A DNA stretch of 43,994 nucleotides from the NCBI GenBank assembly GCA_902550285.1, contig CACCYQ010000003.1, forward strand, positions 1-43,994, in the 5' to 3' direction. Below are positions 9,180 through 15,463 of the stretch, piece after piece. A program made the position numbers and the translations under genes. Source of the DNA: an uncultured Pelagibacteraceae bacterium (GTDB taxonomy: Bacteria; Pseudomonadota; Alphaproteobacteria; Pelagibacterales; Pelagibacteraceae). The notes under the pieces are model-generated. The model was not told where the DNA came from, did no database searches, and worked only from the letters and a program-made list of their open reading frames with translations. Every line of letters starts with the position of its first letter. Positions within the stretch are counted from its first letter, which is position 1.

Positions 9180-9253
9180 TGGTGCCCCCACCCAGAATTG
9201 AACTGGAAATTCATCCTTACCATGGATACGTTATACCATTTAACTACAGGGGC
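9180..9253 (-). tRNA. tRNA-Thr(GGT)
   Basis: The complement folds into a full cloverleaf. The acceptor stem is GCCCCTG with TGGGGGC, the D stem is GTTA/TAAC, the anticodon stem is TATCC/GGATG around the loop ATGGTAA, and the T stem is TCCAG/CTGGG around TTCAATT. The discriminator is A and CCA is encoded. The anticodon GGT is at 9219-9221 (complement), giving Thr. G1-C72, C2-G71, G35 and U36 agree with known threonine identity elements. Position 32 is A, which is unusual but leaves the anticodon unchanged. The gene stands alone on the minus strand between the glycan block and the dcd-murA operon. Confidence 0.88.
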
Positions 9254-9267
9254 ATCGTAAATCATTG

Positions 9268-9296
9268 AGATTAGTGGATAAAATTAATTTTTTCAA
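9268..9296 (-). promoter_or_regulatory. predicted sigma-70-type promoter of tRNA-Thr
   Basis: On the minus strand a TTGAAA hexamer (complement of 9291-9296) is followed after exactly 17 bases by TAATCT (complement of 9268-9273). The -10 ends 14 nt before the mature tRNA 5' end, allowing a short 5' leader for RNase P. Both hexamers are close to consensus. AT-rich sequence raises the chance of false hits, so this rests mainly on spacing and position. Confidence 0.5.
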
Positions 9297-9351
9297 ATTA
9301 TTGCCTTAATTTTTTTAAAAAATGATTTATATCTACTTCTTAGGAAATGTT

Positions 9352-9546
9352 ATGGGAATACATTACGATTATAAAAGCACGAGAGGAGCCAAAGCAATGG
9401 AGAAGCAAGCTAAACGCGAAAAAAAACTTGCTGAAAGAAGAGCTAAAAAACAGGCAAAAACTGGTTTCAAAAAAGAAGAAGATAATTCAATTCCATTAGA
9501 TCAAGTTATCACCTTAGATCATCTAACAAATCCTGATAAAAAATAA
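9352..9546 (+). CDS. small charged hypothetical protein
   Basis: A 64-residue protein beginning MGIHYDYKSTRGAKAMEKQ, followed by a Lys/Arg/Ala-rich helix (KREKKLAERRAKKQAK) and an acidic/hydrophobic tail (DNSIPLDQVITLDHL). I chose the ATG at 9352 because AGGAA lies just upstream (9342-9346); an in-frame ATG at 9322 would add a hydrophobic stub. The middle looks like a single charged helix or short coiled coil. It resembles small conserved hypothetical proteins of alphaproteobacteria, but I cannot assign a function. It is the first gene of a plus-strand run leading through dcd, murA and hisD to infA, with the next small gene starting directly after its stop. Confidence 0.75.
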   Translation: MGIHYDYKSTRGAKAMEKQAKREKKLAERRAKKQAKTGFKKEEDNSIPLDQVITLDHLTNPDKK

Positions 9547-9651
9547 ATGGATAAAAAATCCAAACTAAGCAAATTGGAAATTGCTTTGAGAAAGAATTTA
9601 AAAAAAAGAAAAGAATTTCAAAAGAAATTAGTAAAGAAAAAAAATAAATGA
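9547..9651 (+). CDS. 34-residue Lys-rich microprotein
   Basis: An ATG immediately after the stop of the upstream small gene opens a 34-codon frame: [20 protein letters not shown], then [14 protein letters not shown]. It ends in TGA that overlaps the dcd ATG (ATGA at 9648-9651). The exact tiling (0-nt gap upstream, 4-nt overlap downstream) is what coding genes in this genome do and is hard to explain as random spacer. The peptide is about 40 percent lysine with regularly spaced Leu/Ile, suggesting an amphipathic basic helix that could bind nucleic acid or ribosomes. No family is recognised, so the function is unknown. Confidence 0.6.
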   Translation: MDKKSKLSKLEIALRKNLKKRKEFQKKLVKKKNK

Positions 9652-10202
9652 CCGTTCAATCTGATAGATGGATAAAAAAAATGGCCAAGGAACACTCAAT
9701 GATCTCACCATTTGAAGAGAAGCAAATAAGAGGTAACAAAATATCATTTGGAGTTTCTTCCTATGGGTATGATGCGAGAGTATCAAGTGAATTTAAAATA
9801 TTTACAAATGTGAATACTGAAATTGTTGATCCAAAAAATTTTAAACAAACCAGTTTTATAACCAAGACAGTCAATGAATGTATAATACCACCAAATTCTT
9901 TTGTTTTAGCAAGTACAGTAGAATATTTTAAAATTCCAAAAGATGTTTTAGTTATTTGTCTTGGAAAATCTACTTATGCCAGATGTGGAATCATTGTTAA
10001 TGTAACTCCTTTAGAGCCAGGGTGGGAAGGACATGTAACTTTAGAATTTTCAAATACAACTCCTCTTCCAGCAAAAATTTATGCCAATGAAGGTGTTGCT
10101 CAATTTATTTTTTTAAAAGGAAGTGAGACTCCAGAGGTTACTTATTCTGACAGGAATGGTAAGTACATGAAGCAAAAAGGAGTTACACTACCAAAAATAT
10201 AG
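9648..10202 (+). CDS. dcd: dCTP deaminase
   Basis: Dcd converts dCTP to dUTP plus ammonia, feeding dUMP for thymidylate synthesis. The 184-residue protein shows the trimeric dUTPase-like fold signatures: [20 protein letters not shown] near the N-terminus, [20 protein letters not shown] (about 105-124, with the substrate-binding Ser/Arg), then [20 protein letters not shown] containing the catalytic Glu, and EGVAQFIF. The length matches the monofunctional enzyme. Its ATG overlaps the upstream microprotein stop, and murA begins 2 nt after its stop, implying one transcript. Confidence 0.96.
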   Translation: MTVQSDRWIKKMAKEHSMISPFEEKQIRGNKISFGVSSYGYDARVSSEFKIFTNVNTEIVDPKNFKQTSFITKTVNECIIPPNSFVLASTVEYFKIPKDVLVICLGKSTYARCGIIVNVTPLEPGWEGHVTLEFSNTTPLPAKIYANEGVAQFIFLKGSETPEVTYSDRNGKYMKQKGVTLPKI

Positions 10203-10204
10203 TA

Positions 10205-11464
10205 ATGCAAAAATTAGAAGTTCTTGGAGGGAAAAAACTCAGAGGACAAGTTGATATATCCGGAAGCAAGAACGCTTCACTGCCGATTTTAGCGGCAACA
10301 ATACTTTCTGAAGAAAAAATTTGTTTAACTAACTTACCAAGAGTTAAGGATATAGAAACTATGGTAAATCTTTTAAAATCTATTGGATCAAATATTAAAA
10401 GAGATAGTAAAAAAAAATCTCTTTCAATAACAAATAATAAAAAACTTAAATTTTTTGCTCCTTATAATTTAGTAAAAACTATGAGAGCTGGAATATTGGT
10501 ATTAGGTCCAATGCTAGCAAGATTTCACAAAGCCAAAGTTTCTTTGCCAGGAGGTTGTAGTATAGGCACGAGACCAATAGATATACACTTAAATTGCCTA
10601 TCTAAACTTGGAGTAGAATATAAAATTTCAAATGGTTATGTTTATGCCTCAGCAAAGAATGGCTTAGTTGGAGCAAGAATTAAATTTCCAAAAATTTCTG
10701 TTGGAGCTACAGAAAATTTAATTATAGCAGCAAGTAGGGCAAAAGGCGCTACGATACTTTCAAATTGTGCAATTGAACCTGAAATAAAAGACCTAGTAAA
10801 TTTTTTAAATAAGATAGGAGCTAAAATTAAATGGATAGGAAAAAGAACTGTAAAAATATTTGGAGTAAAAAAATTTAAAGAAAGCAAATATAAAATTATG
10901 CCGGATAGAATTGAAGCAGGGACATATATGATTGCTGCAGCAATAACAGAAGGGAAAATTTTAATTAAAGGTATCGATCCAAAATTAATAAAAGCAGAAA
11001 TAGATTTATTGAAAAAAATTGGAGTTAAAATTTTTAATTTTAAAAATAAACTTAAAGTTATAGGAAGCAATGATATAAAAAATACTATAATAAAAACTGC
11101 TCCCTATCCAGGTTTTCCAACAGATCTTCAGGCGCAAATAATGGTTTTATTATGTAAGGCCAAAGGTCTTTCAATAATTAGTGAAGAAATATTTGAAAAT
11201 AGATTTATGCATTGTGGTGAACTAAATAGAATGGGCGCAAAAATCATAATTAAAGGAAGTAAGGCGTACATAAGCGGAAATATAAAATTAAAGTCAGCCG
11301 AACTTATGGCAACTGATTTAAGAGCTTCTGTTTGTCTAATTTTAGCTGCTTTGATAGCAAAAGGAAAATCGACAATTAATCGAATTTATCATTTAGATAG
11401 AGGGTATGAATCTATTGAAAAAAAGCTAAGAAAAATTGGTGCTAAAATAAAAAGAAAATCTTAA
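10205..11464 (+). CDS. murA: UDP-N-acetylglucosamine 1-carboxyvinyltransferase
   Basis: MurA transfers enolpyruvate from PEP to UDP-GlcNAc, the first committed step of peptidoglycan synthesis. The 419-residue length is standard. Key residues are visible: Lys in SGSKNASLPILA (PEP site, near 22), TMRAGILVLGP near 90, the catalytic Cys in PGGCSIGTRPIDIHL near 117 (so a fosfomycin-sensitive type by family knowledge), Asp in YPGFPTDLQAQ near 304, and TDLRASVCLILAAL near 370. Its stop shares one base with the next ATG (TAATG). Confidence 0.97.
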   Translation: MQKLEVLGGKKLRGQVDISGSKNASLPILAATILSEEKICLTNLPRVKDIETMVNLLKSIGSNIKRDSKKKSLSITNNKKLKFFAPYNLVKTMRAGILVLGPMLARFHKAKVSLPGGCSIGTRPIDIHLNCLSKLGVEYKISNGYVYASAKNGLVGARIKFPKISVGATENLIIAASRAKGATILSNCAIEPEIKDLVNFLNKIGAKIKWIGKRTVKIFGVKKFKESKYKIMPDRIEAGTYMIAAAITEGKILIKGIDPKLIKAEIDLLKKIGVKIFNFKNKLKVIGSNDIKNTIIKTAPYPGFPTDLQAQIMVLLCKAKGLSIISEEIFENRFMHCGELNRMGAKIIIKGSKAYISGNIKLKSAELMATDLRASVCLILAALIAKGKSTINRIYHLDRGYESIEKKLRKIGAKIKRKS

Positions 11465-11856
11465 TGAATAAAAATTATTTAGCTAAAATTATAGCAAAAG
11501 ATAATAATGGATTAAATCTCATTTCAGCCTGCTGCTCAGAATCAAAAGTGAGAATTAAAGATATAAAATTTTTAAAAAAGAGCAAAATTTTCTTATTTTT
11601 TCTAGAGAGATTTAAAAAAGAAGAGGGTAAAAATAGTGAAAAAATTAATAGTATTTGTAAATTTGAATTTATTGAACAAGTAAAATCGAAAAATATAAAT
11701 CAAAAATCTGATGAGGCACTAATTGAATTGCTTGCTATAGATATTTTAAAAAGAAACCAAATTTATGAAATTACTCTTTTATTTAAAAATAATGCATTTA
11801 TAACATTATTTACTGAAATTATAGAGGTAACATTGGAAGATCAAATTCAAACTTAA
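11464..11856 (+). CDS. DUF2948-type protein
   Basis: A 130-residue protein between murA and hisD, the conserved alphaproteobacterial position of DUF2948. Family-like features are the opening LAKIIAKDNNGLNLISACC, where relatives have L-x-A-x-D-x-x-D-L-x-V-I-S-A, the IKDIKFLKKSKIFLFFLERF segment, and the later ELLAIDILK and ITLLFKNNAFITLFTEIIEV strands. Function is unknown; the fold is probably a small alpha/beta protein. The assignment is positional plus weak motif similarity. It overlaps murA by one base and is separated from hisD by one base. Confidence 0.7.
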   Translation: MNKNYLAKIIAKDNNGLNLISACCSESKVRIKDIKFLKKSKIFLFFLERFKKEEGKNSEKINSICKFEFIEQVKSKNINQKSDEALIELLAIDILKRNQIYEITLLFKNNAFITLFTEIIEVTLEDQIQT

Positions 11857-11857
11857 A

Positions 11858-13141
11858 ATGATTAAATATATAAACTGCAACCGAAAAAATTATTTACCTA
11901 CTTTAAATAATTTGTTGTTTAAAAGACACAAATTAGATCAAAAAATTTTAAAAATTGTAGAAAAAATAATAAGAGACATAAAAAAAAATGGAGACAAAGC
12001 ATTAATAAATTATGAAAAAAAATTTTCTAAAAACTCAACCATAAAACCCAATAAAAAAACTATTAACAAGTCAATTCTATCTCTAGACTCAAAAATTAAA
12101 AAAGCTATTGATTTTTCATATAACAGAATTTTAAAATTTCATTCTAACCAAAAAGTTAAAAATATAAATTACAAAGACCATCTAAAAAACATAATTAATT
12201 ATAAATTTGTACCTTTGGACTCAGTGGGGATTTATGTTCCAGGTGGTAATGCTAGTTTTCCTTCGACTCTACTGATGAATGCTATTCCAGCAATAATTTC
12301 TGGTGTAAAAAGAATAGTTTTGGTTAACGCTACAAAAGATGGAAAACAAAGTCCGGGTGTTTTATATGCTGCAAAAAAGTGTGGGATCAAAGAGATATAT
12401 TCTGTTGGTGGAGCCCAAGCGATTGCTGCTCTTGCGCATGGAACAAACAAAATAAAAAAAGTGGATAAAATAGTTGGCCCTGGAAATATCTATGTCTCTT
12501 ATGCTAAGAAAAAAGTTTTTGGAGAAGTTGGAATAGATATGATTGCGGGTCCTTCAGAAATAACTGTAGTAGGAGACAAAAATTCTAATCCTAAATGGAT
12601 AGCAGCAGATCTTATTGCACAAGCTGAACACGATATTAATTCTCAGTGTATTTTAATTTCAAAAGATTTTAAATTAATTAAAAATGTAAAAAGATTTATT
12701 AAAGAACAAATAAATATATTACCAAGAAAAAAAATTGCAAAAGAAAGTTTAAAAAAAAATGGACTGTTTATTCATTCAAATTCTGATAAAAAAATTATAG
12801 AAATTATAAATTTAATTGCACCAGAACATCTTGAATTAAATTTAAAAAATAATAATAAAATAGCTAAAAAAATAAAAAATGCTGGTTCAATATGTTTAGG
12901 AAAATATTCTGCTATGGCAGCTACAGATTATAATGTAGGTAGTAACCACGTTCTTCCAACGAATTCTTCTGCCAAATTTTCTAGTGGTCTCTCAGTTTAT
13001 GATTTTTATAAAAGAATATCGGTAATTAATTTATCAAAAAAGGGGATTGAAACTATTGGTGAACAAGTTATAAAGCTTGCAAACTATGAAGGTTTAGTTG
13101 GACACGCTAGATCAGTAGAAGTTAGAATAAGGAGAAAGTAA
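11858..13141 (+). CDS. hisD: histidinol dehydrogenase
   Basis: HisD performs the last two steps of histidine synthesis, oxidising L-histidinol to histidine with two NAD+. The 427-residue protein carries [20 protein letters not shown] near 125, [16 protein letters not shown] near 185, [49 protein letters not shown] (zinc and catalytic region), [10 protein letters not shown] near 318 with the catalytic Glu-His pair, and [15 protein letters not shown]. infA follows 2 nt after the stop. The other histidine genes in this window (hisS, hisZ, hisG) are 0.9 kb downstream, separated by infA, tRNA-Phe, a cold-shock gene and a terminator. Confidence 0.97.
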   Translation: MIKYINCNRKNYLPTLNNLLFKRHKLDQKILKIVEKIIRDIKKNGDKALINYEKKFSKNSTIKPNKKTINKSILSLDSKIKKAIDFSYNRILKFHSNQKVKNINYKDHLKNIINYKFVPLDSVGIYVPGGNASFPSTLLMNAIPAIISGVKRIVLVNATKDGKQSPGVLYAAKKCGIKEIYSVGGAQAIAALAHGTNKIKKVDKIVGPGNIYVSYAKKKVFGEVGIDMIAGPSEITVVGDKNSNPKWIAADLIAQAEHDINSQCILISKDFKLIKNVKRFIKEQINILPRKKIAKESLKKNGLFIHSNSDKKIIEIINLIAPEHLELNLKNNNKIAKKIKNAGSICLGKYSAMAATDYNVGSNHVLPTNSSAKFSSGLSVYDFYKRISVINLSKKGIETIGEQVIKLANYEGLVGHARSVEVRIRRK

Positions 13142-13143
13142 AT

Positions 13144-13359
13144 TTGGGAAAACAAGACATACTGGAATTTAAAGGTCAGGTTATAGATTTATTACCGAAT
13201 GCTATGTTTAGAGTTAAGTTAGAAAATGATCATATAATCACGGCTCATACCTCGGGAAAGTTGAGAAAGAACAGAATTAGAGTTCTCCAAGGCGATAATG
13301 TTACAGTTGAAGTGACTCCTTATGATTTAACTAAAGGAAGAATTATTTTTAGGTTTTAA
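13144..13359 (+). CDS. infA: translation initiation factor IF-1
   Basis: IF-1 binds the 30S A site during initiation. The 71-residue OB-fold protein shows [40 protein letters not shown] and [19 protein letters not shown], nearly identical to well-known IF-1 proteins. The start is TTG at 13144; the usual N-terminal M-[AG]-K-x-D/E register fits it exactly and no ATG is suitably placed. The gene ends 1 nt before tRNA-Phe, so its mRNA 3' end is probably made by tRNA processing. Confidence 0.97.
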   Translation: MGKQDILEFKGQVIDLLPNAMFRVKLENDHIITAHTSGKLRKNRIRVLQGDNVTVEVTPYDLTKGRIIFRF

Positions 13360-13360
13360 T

Positions 13361-13435
13361 GGCCTTGTAGCTCAGTAGTAGAGCAGTACCCTGAAAAGGT
13401 ATGTGTCGTAAGTGCGATTCTTACCAAGGCCACCA
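13361..13435 (+). tRNA. tRNA-Phe(GAA)
   Basis: A complete cloverleaf: acceptor GGCCTTG/CAAGGCC, D stem GCTC/GAGC, anticodon stem GTACC/GGTAT around CTGAAAA, and T stem GTAAG/CTTAC. The discriminator is A and CCA is encoded at 13433-13435. The anticodon GAA is at 13393-13395. The gene begins 1 nt after the infA stop, so it is very likely released from an infA-containing transcript. Confidence 0.93.
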
Positions 13436-13501
13436 CTAAAATAAGCAAATTATCTTAACTATAAGGCTTGCAAAAAATTTTAAAATCAACTAACAAGGGC
13501 C

Positions 13502-13518
13502 AAGCTAATTTTTAGCTT
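13502..13518 (+). promoter_or_regulatory. 7-bp hairpin in the cold-shock gene leader
   Basis: AAGCTAA, a three-base loop (TTT) and TTAGCTT form a perfect inverted repeat 28 nt before the cold-shock ATG, within the 111-nt spacer after tRNA-Phe. It lacks a following T-run, so it is not a standard terminator. Cold-shock mRNAs often have structured leaders; a thermosensing or stability role is only inferred. Confidence 0.4.
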
Positions 13519-13546
13519 AAGTAAACTAAACAAAGAAAGAGTAACA

Positions 13547-13756
13547 ATGAGTCTAAAAGGTAAAGTAAAATGGTTCAATGGAAAAAAAGGTTATGGTTTC
13601 ATTGAACGTGAAGATAAAGAAAAAGATGTATTCGTACATGCTTCAGCAGTAAGAGACGCTGGTTTAAGATTTTTAAACGAAGGCGATGAGCTTACATTTG
13701 AAGTTGAAGACGGAGATAAAGGTCCATCCGCAGTAAAATTGCAAAAAACCTCTTAA
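13547..13756 (+). CDS. cold-shock domain protein (CspA family)
   Basis: A 69-residue single-stranded nucleic acid chaperone. The five-strand OB fold is recognisable: [20 protein letters not shown] contains RNP1 (KGYGFIE), DVFVHASAV is RNP2, and the [15 protein letters not shown] ending is typical. The length matches CspA-type proteins. It lies downstream of infA and tRNA-Phe with a 111-nt spacer, long for this genome, suggesting its own promoter or a regulated leader. A purine-rich AGAAAGAG lies just before the ATG. A strong hairpin terminator follows 15 nt after the stop. Confidence 0.96.
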   Translation: MSLKGKVKWFNGKKGYGFIEREDKEKDVFVHASAVRDAGLRFLNEGDELTFEVEDGDKGPSAVKLQKTS

Positions 13757-13771
13757 TTCTAATTCACACAA

Positions 13772-13825
13772 ATTTGTATAGGGATTTAAAAAGCTTTCAT
13801 AAAGCTTTTTTATTCCTATACAAAT
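13772..13825 (+). terminator. long bipartite hairpin terminator after the cold-shock gene
   Basis: The left arm 13772-13797 and right arm 13801-13825 pair almost fully. An inner 10-bp stem (AAAAAGCTTT with AAAGCTTTTT, loop CAT) is continued, after a small internal loop, by an outer 11-bp stem (ATTTGTATAGG with CCTATACAAAT). The T-run lies inside the right arm after the inner stem, so the inner hairpin plus T-tract is a standard intrinsic terminator, and the outer stem may protect the mRNA 3' end. It isolates the infA/tRNA-Phe/csp unit from the histidine unit downstream. Confidence 0.8.
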
Positions 13826-13830
13826 CATAC

Positions 13831-13858
13831 TTGCATTTAAAAAAATAAGTGTTATCTA
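13831..13858 (+). promoter_or_regulatory. possible promoter of the his leader/tRNA-His/hisSZG unit
   Basis: TTGCAT at 13831-13836 is followed 16 bases later by TATCTA at 13853-13858, just after the cold-shock terminator. The -35 is good and the -10 is weak. If used, transcription would begin near 13865 and the leader reading frame (ATG at 13866) would be almost leaderless. This rests on position and hexamer similarity only. Confidence 0.3.
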
Positions 13859-13865
13859 GATCGTA

Positions 13866-13940
13866 ATGATTAAGAAAGTTAAAATATCAGCAATTTCACA
13901 CAGACATCATTTACATGCTGGCTGCACGCTAGCAATTTAA
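13866..13940 (+). CDS. probable histidine leader peptide (attenuator)
   Basis: A 24-codon frame starting MIKKVKISAI and continuing SHRHHLHAGCTLAI before TAA. Four His codons occupy codons 12, 14, 15 and 17, immediately upstream of tRNA-His and hisS-hisZ-hisG. The RNA can form two mutually exclusive hairpins: UCAGCA (13887-13892) with UGCUGG (13916-13921), whose loop holds the His codons, or UGCUGGC (13916-13922) with GCUAGCA (13928-13934) around a five-base loop. This is the logic of a ribosome-mediated attenuator. No obvious terminator U-run follows the second hairpin, so the downstream mechanism is uncertain. The His clustering and location support the call; no family match is claimed. Confidence 0.55.
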   Translation: MIKKVKISAISHRHHLHAGCTLAI

Positions 13941-13991
13941 TCATTTTATAAATTTAAAAATAATAACAATTAGTATAAAACAAAGTAGGAT

Positions 13992-14066
13992 GCCGCCTTC
14001 GGATAATGGTTAATCCTGGAGTTTGTGGAACTCTCAATCTTGGTTCAATTCCAAGAGGCGGTACCA
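13992..14066 (+). tRNA. tRNA-His(GTG), lacking G-1 and carrying A73
   Basis: A full cloverleaf: acceptor GCCGCCT/AGGCGGT (G1 opposite T72), D stem GGAT/ATCC, anticodon stem GGAGT/ACTCT around TTGTGGA, T stem CTTGG/CCAAG around TTCAATT, discriminator A73 and encoded CCA (14064-14066). The anticodon GTG is at 14025-14027. The base before G1 is T, so the near-universal G-1 is not encoded, and nothing opposes A73 as in the normal G-1:C73 pair. This is the altered tRNA-His state known from a large alphaproteobacterial group. It ends 5 nt before the hisS ATG. Confidence 0.93.
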
Positions 14067-14071
14067 AAAAA

Positions 14072-15463
14072 ATGAAAAAAGACGAAAAATTAACACCTGA
14101 ATTACCCTCAGGTTTTGAAGATAGATGGAATAAACAATTATCACTTAAAAAGAAATTAATTGAGATAATTGAAAACAATTTTTTAAAGTTTGGATTTAGT
14201 TCATTAGAAACACCATCTTTTGAAATTAGTAAAAATATAGGATCATTTTTGGCAGATGATGAGGACAACAGTATGTCCGATGTTTTTACATTTAATGATG
14301 GAAAAGATCAAATTACACTAAGGTATGATTTAAGTAGTCCTCTAAGCAGATTTGTTGCACAAAATTATAGAGAACTTTCTTTCCCATACAAGAGATATGC
14401 AATAGGAAATGTTTGGAGAAATGAAAAAAGCGGAAATGCGAGATATCGTGAGTTTACTCAAGCAGATGTTGATATTATTGGAAATACAAATAAAAGTCAG
14501 GCAGATGCCGAAATTAGCAATATTATTGCTGACACTTTAACAAAATGTGGATTAAGTGAAAAACAATTTACAGTAAGTATAAGTAATAGAAAAATAGTCC
14601 AAGGATTAATTAATCAGTTAAATATCACTGATAAAACTCAAGAATTAAAAGTAATTAGAGCTATTGATAAGTTAGATAGAGTTGGATTAAAAGGAGTTGA
14701 AGATTTACTTAAGAAAGAAAGAATAGACGCATCAGGAGCAGTTACAAAAGGCGCCAACTTATCTGAAACACAATCGTCAGAAATTTTAAATTTTTTAAAA
14801 ATAAAAAATCTTGAAGATCTAAAGTCTATTTTAAAAAATCCTTTATCCGTTGAAGGAATTAAGGAAACAGAAGATCTTTTAGAAATTGTAAGTTATGGAA
14901 AATATATGAAATTAATTAAACCTAATTTTACAATAGTACGCGGTCTTGCTTATTATGATGGATTCTGTGTTGAGACCAATCTTAATTTAAAGGTTAAAAA
15001 TCCAAAAGGAAAAGAAGTAGATATTGGAAGTATTGCTTCAGGAGGACGATACGATAAACTTATATCTAGATTTAAAGGTGTAGACTTTCCAGGAACAGGA
15101 ATGAGTATCGGAATAGATAGGTTGTTATTTATTTTAAATCAAATTGATTCAATTAAACCAAAAAATAATGAACCAGTTCTTATTTGTATTTTAGATAGCA
15201 AGTATTTAAAAGAATGTAATGAAACTTTAGATTATTTAAGAGAAAATGGAATAAACTCTGAATTATATTTGGACTCATCAAAAAATTTAAAAAAGCAATT
15301 AACTTATGCTGATAAAAAAGGTTGTCCAGTTGCAATTATAGTGGGCGCAACTGAGGTTAAAGAAAATAAATTTACTTTAAAAAACCTAAGGTCTTCAAAA
15401 GAAAACGATCAAAAAACTGTTTCAAAAGAAAGCCTAATAGATGAAATCAAAAAAATTATCTGA
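14072..15463 (+). CDS. hisS: histidyl-tRNA synthetase
   Basis: HisRS charges tRNA-His. Starting at ATG 14072 gives 463 residues; an upstream in-frame ATG at 14006 lies inside tRNA-His and is rejected. Class II motifs are visible: LRYDLSSPLSRFVAQN and RYAIGNVWRNEKSG with RYREFTQADVDIIG (motif 2 region), the histidine-specific VRGLAYYDGFCVE, and ASGGRYDKLISRF with GIDRLL (motif 3). The LRYDL form and motif 2 wording belong to the divergent HisRS group of alphaproteobacteria that recognises tRNA-His without G-1, consistent with the adjacent tRNA. The gene overlaps hisZ by 23 nt. The only Shine-Dalgarno-like GAGG upstream (14055-14058) lies within the tRNA acceptor/T-arm. Confidence 0.96.
   Translation: MKKDEKLTPELPSGFEDRWNKQLSLKKKLIEIIENNFLKFGFSSLETPSFEISKNIGSFLADDEDNSMSDVFTFNDGKDQITLRYDLSSPLSRFVAQNYRELSFPYKRYAIGNVWRNEKSGNARYREFTQADVDIIGNTNKSQADAEISNIIADTLTKCGLSEKQFTVSISNRKIVQGLINQLNITDKTQELKVIRAIDKLDRVGLKGVEDLLKKERIDASGAVTKGANLSETQSSEILNFLKIKNLEDLKSILKNPLSVEGIKETEDLLEIVSYGKYMKLIKPNFTIVRGLAYYDGFCVETNLNLKVKNPKGKEVDIGSIASGGRYDKLISRFKGVDFPGTGMSIGIDRLLFILNQIDSIKPKNNEPVLICILDSKYLKECNETLDYLRENGINSELYLDSSKNLKKQLTYADKKGCPVAIIVGATEVKENKFTLKNLRSSKENDQKTVSKESLIDEIKKII

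Noticed and set aside
10642..11070. 142-codon minus-strand frame inside murA
   Set aside because: Hydrophobic shadow translation of a conserved gene; murA motifs cover both sides and no independent evidence supports it.
14006..14071. Upstream in-frame ATG extending hisS by 22 codons
   Set aside because: The extension lies inside the well-formed tRNA-His; the ATG at 14072 gives a normal HisRS N-terminus.
13954..14268. Minus-strand frame of about 104 codons across tRNA-His and hisS
   Set aside because: It contains the familiar PPLGIEPR-type text produced by reading the complement of a tRNA, and the rest is antisense to hisS.
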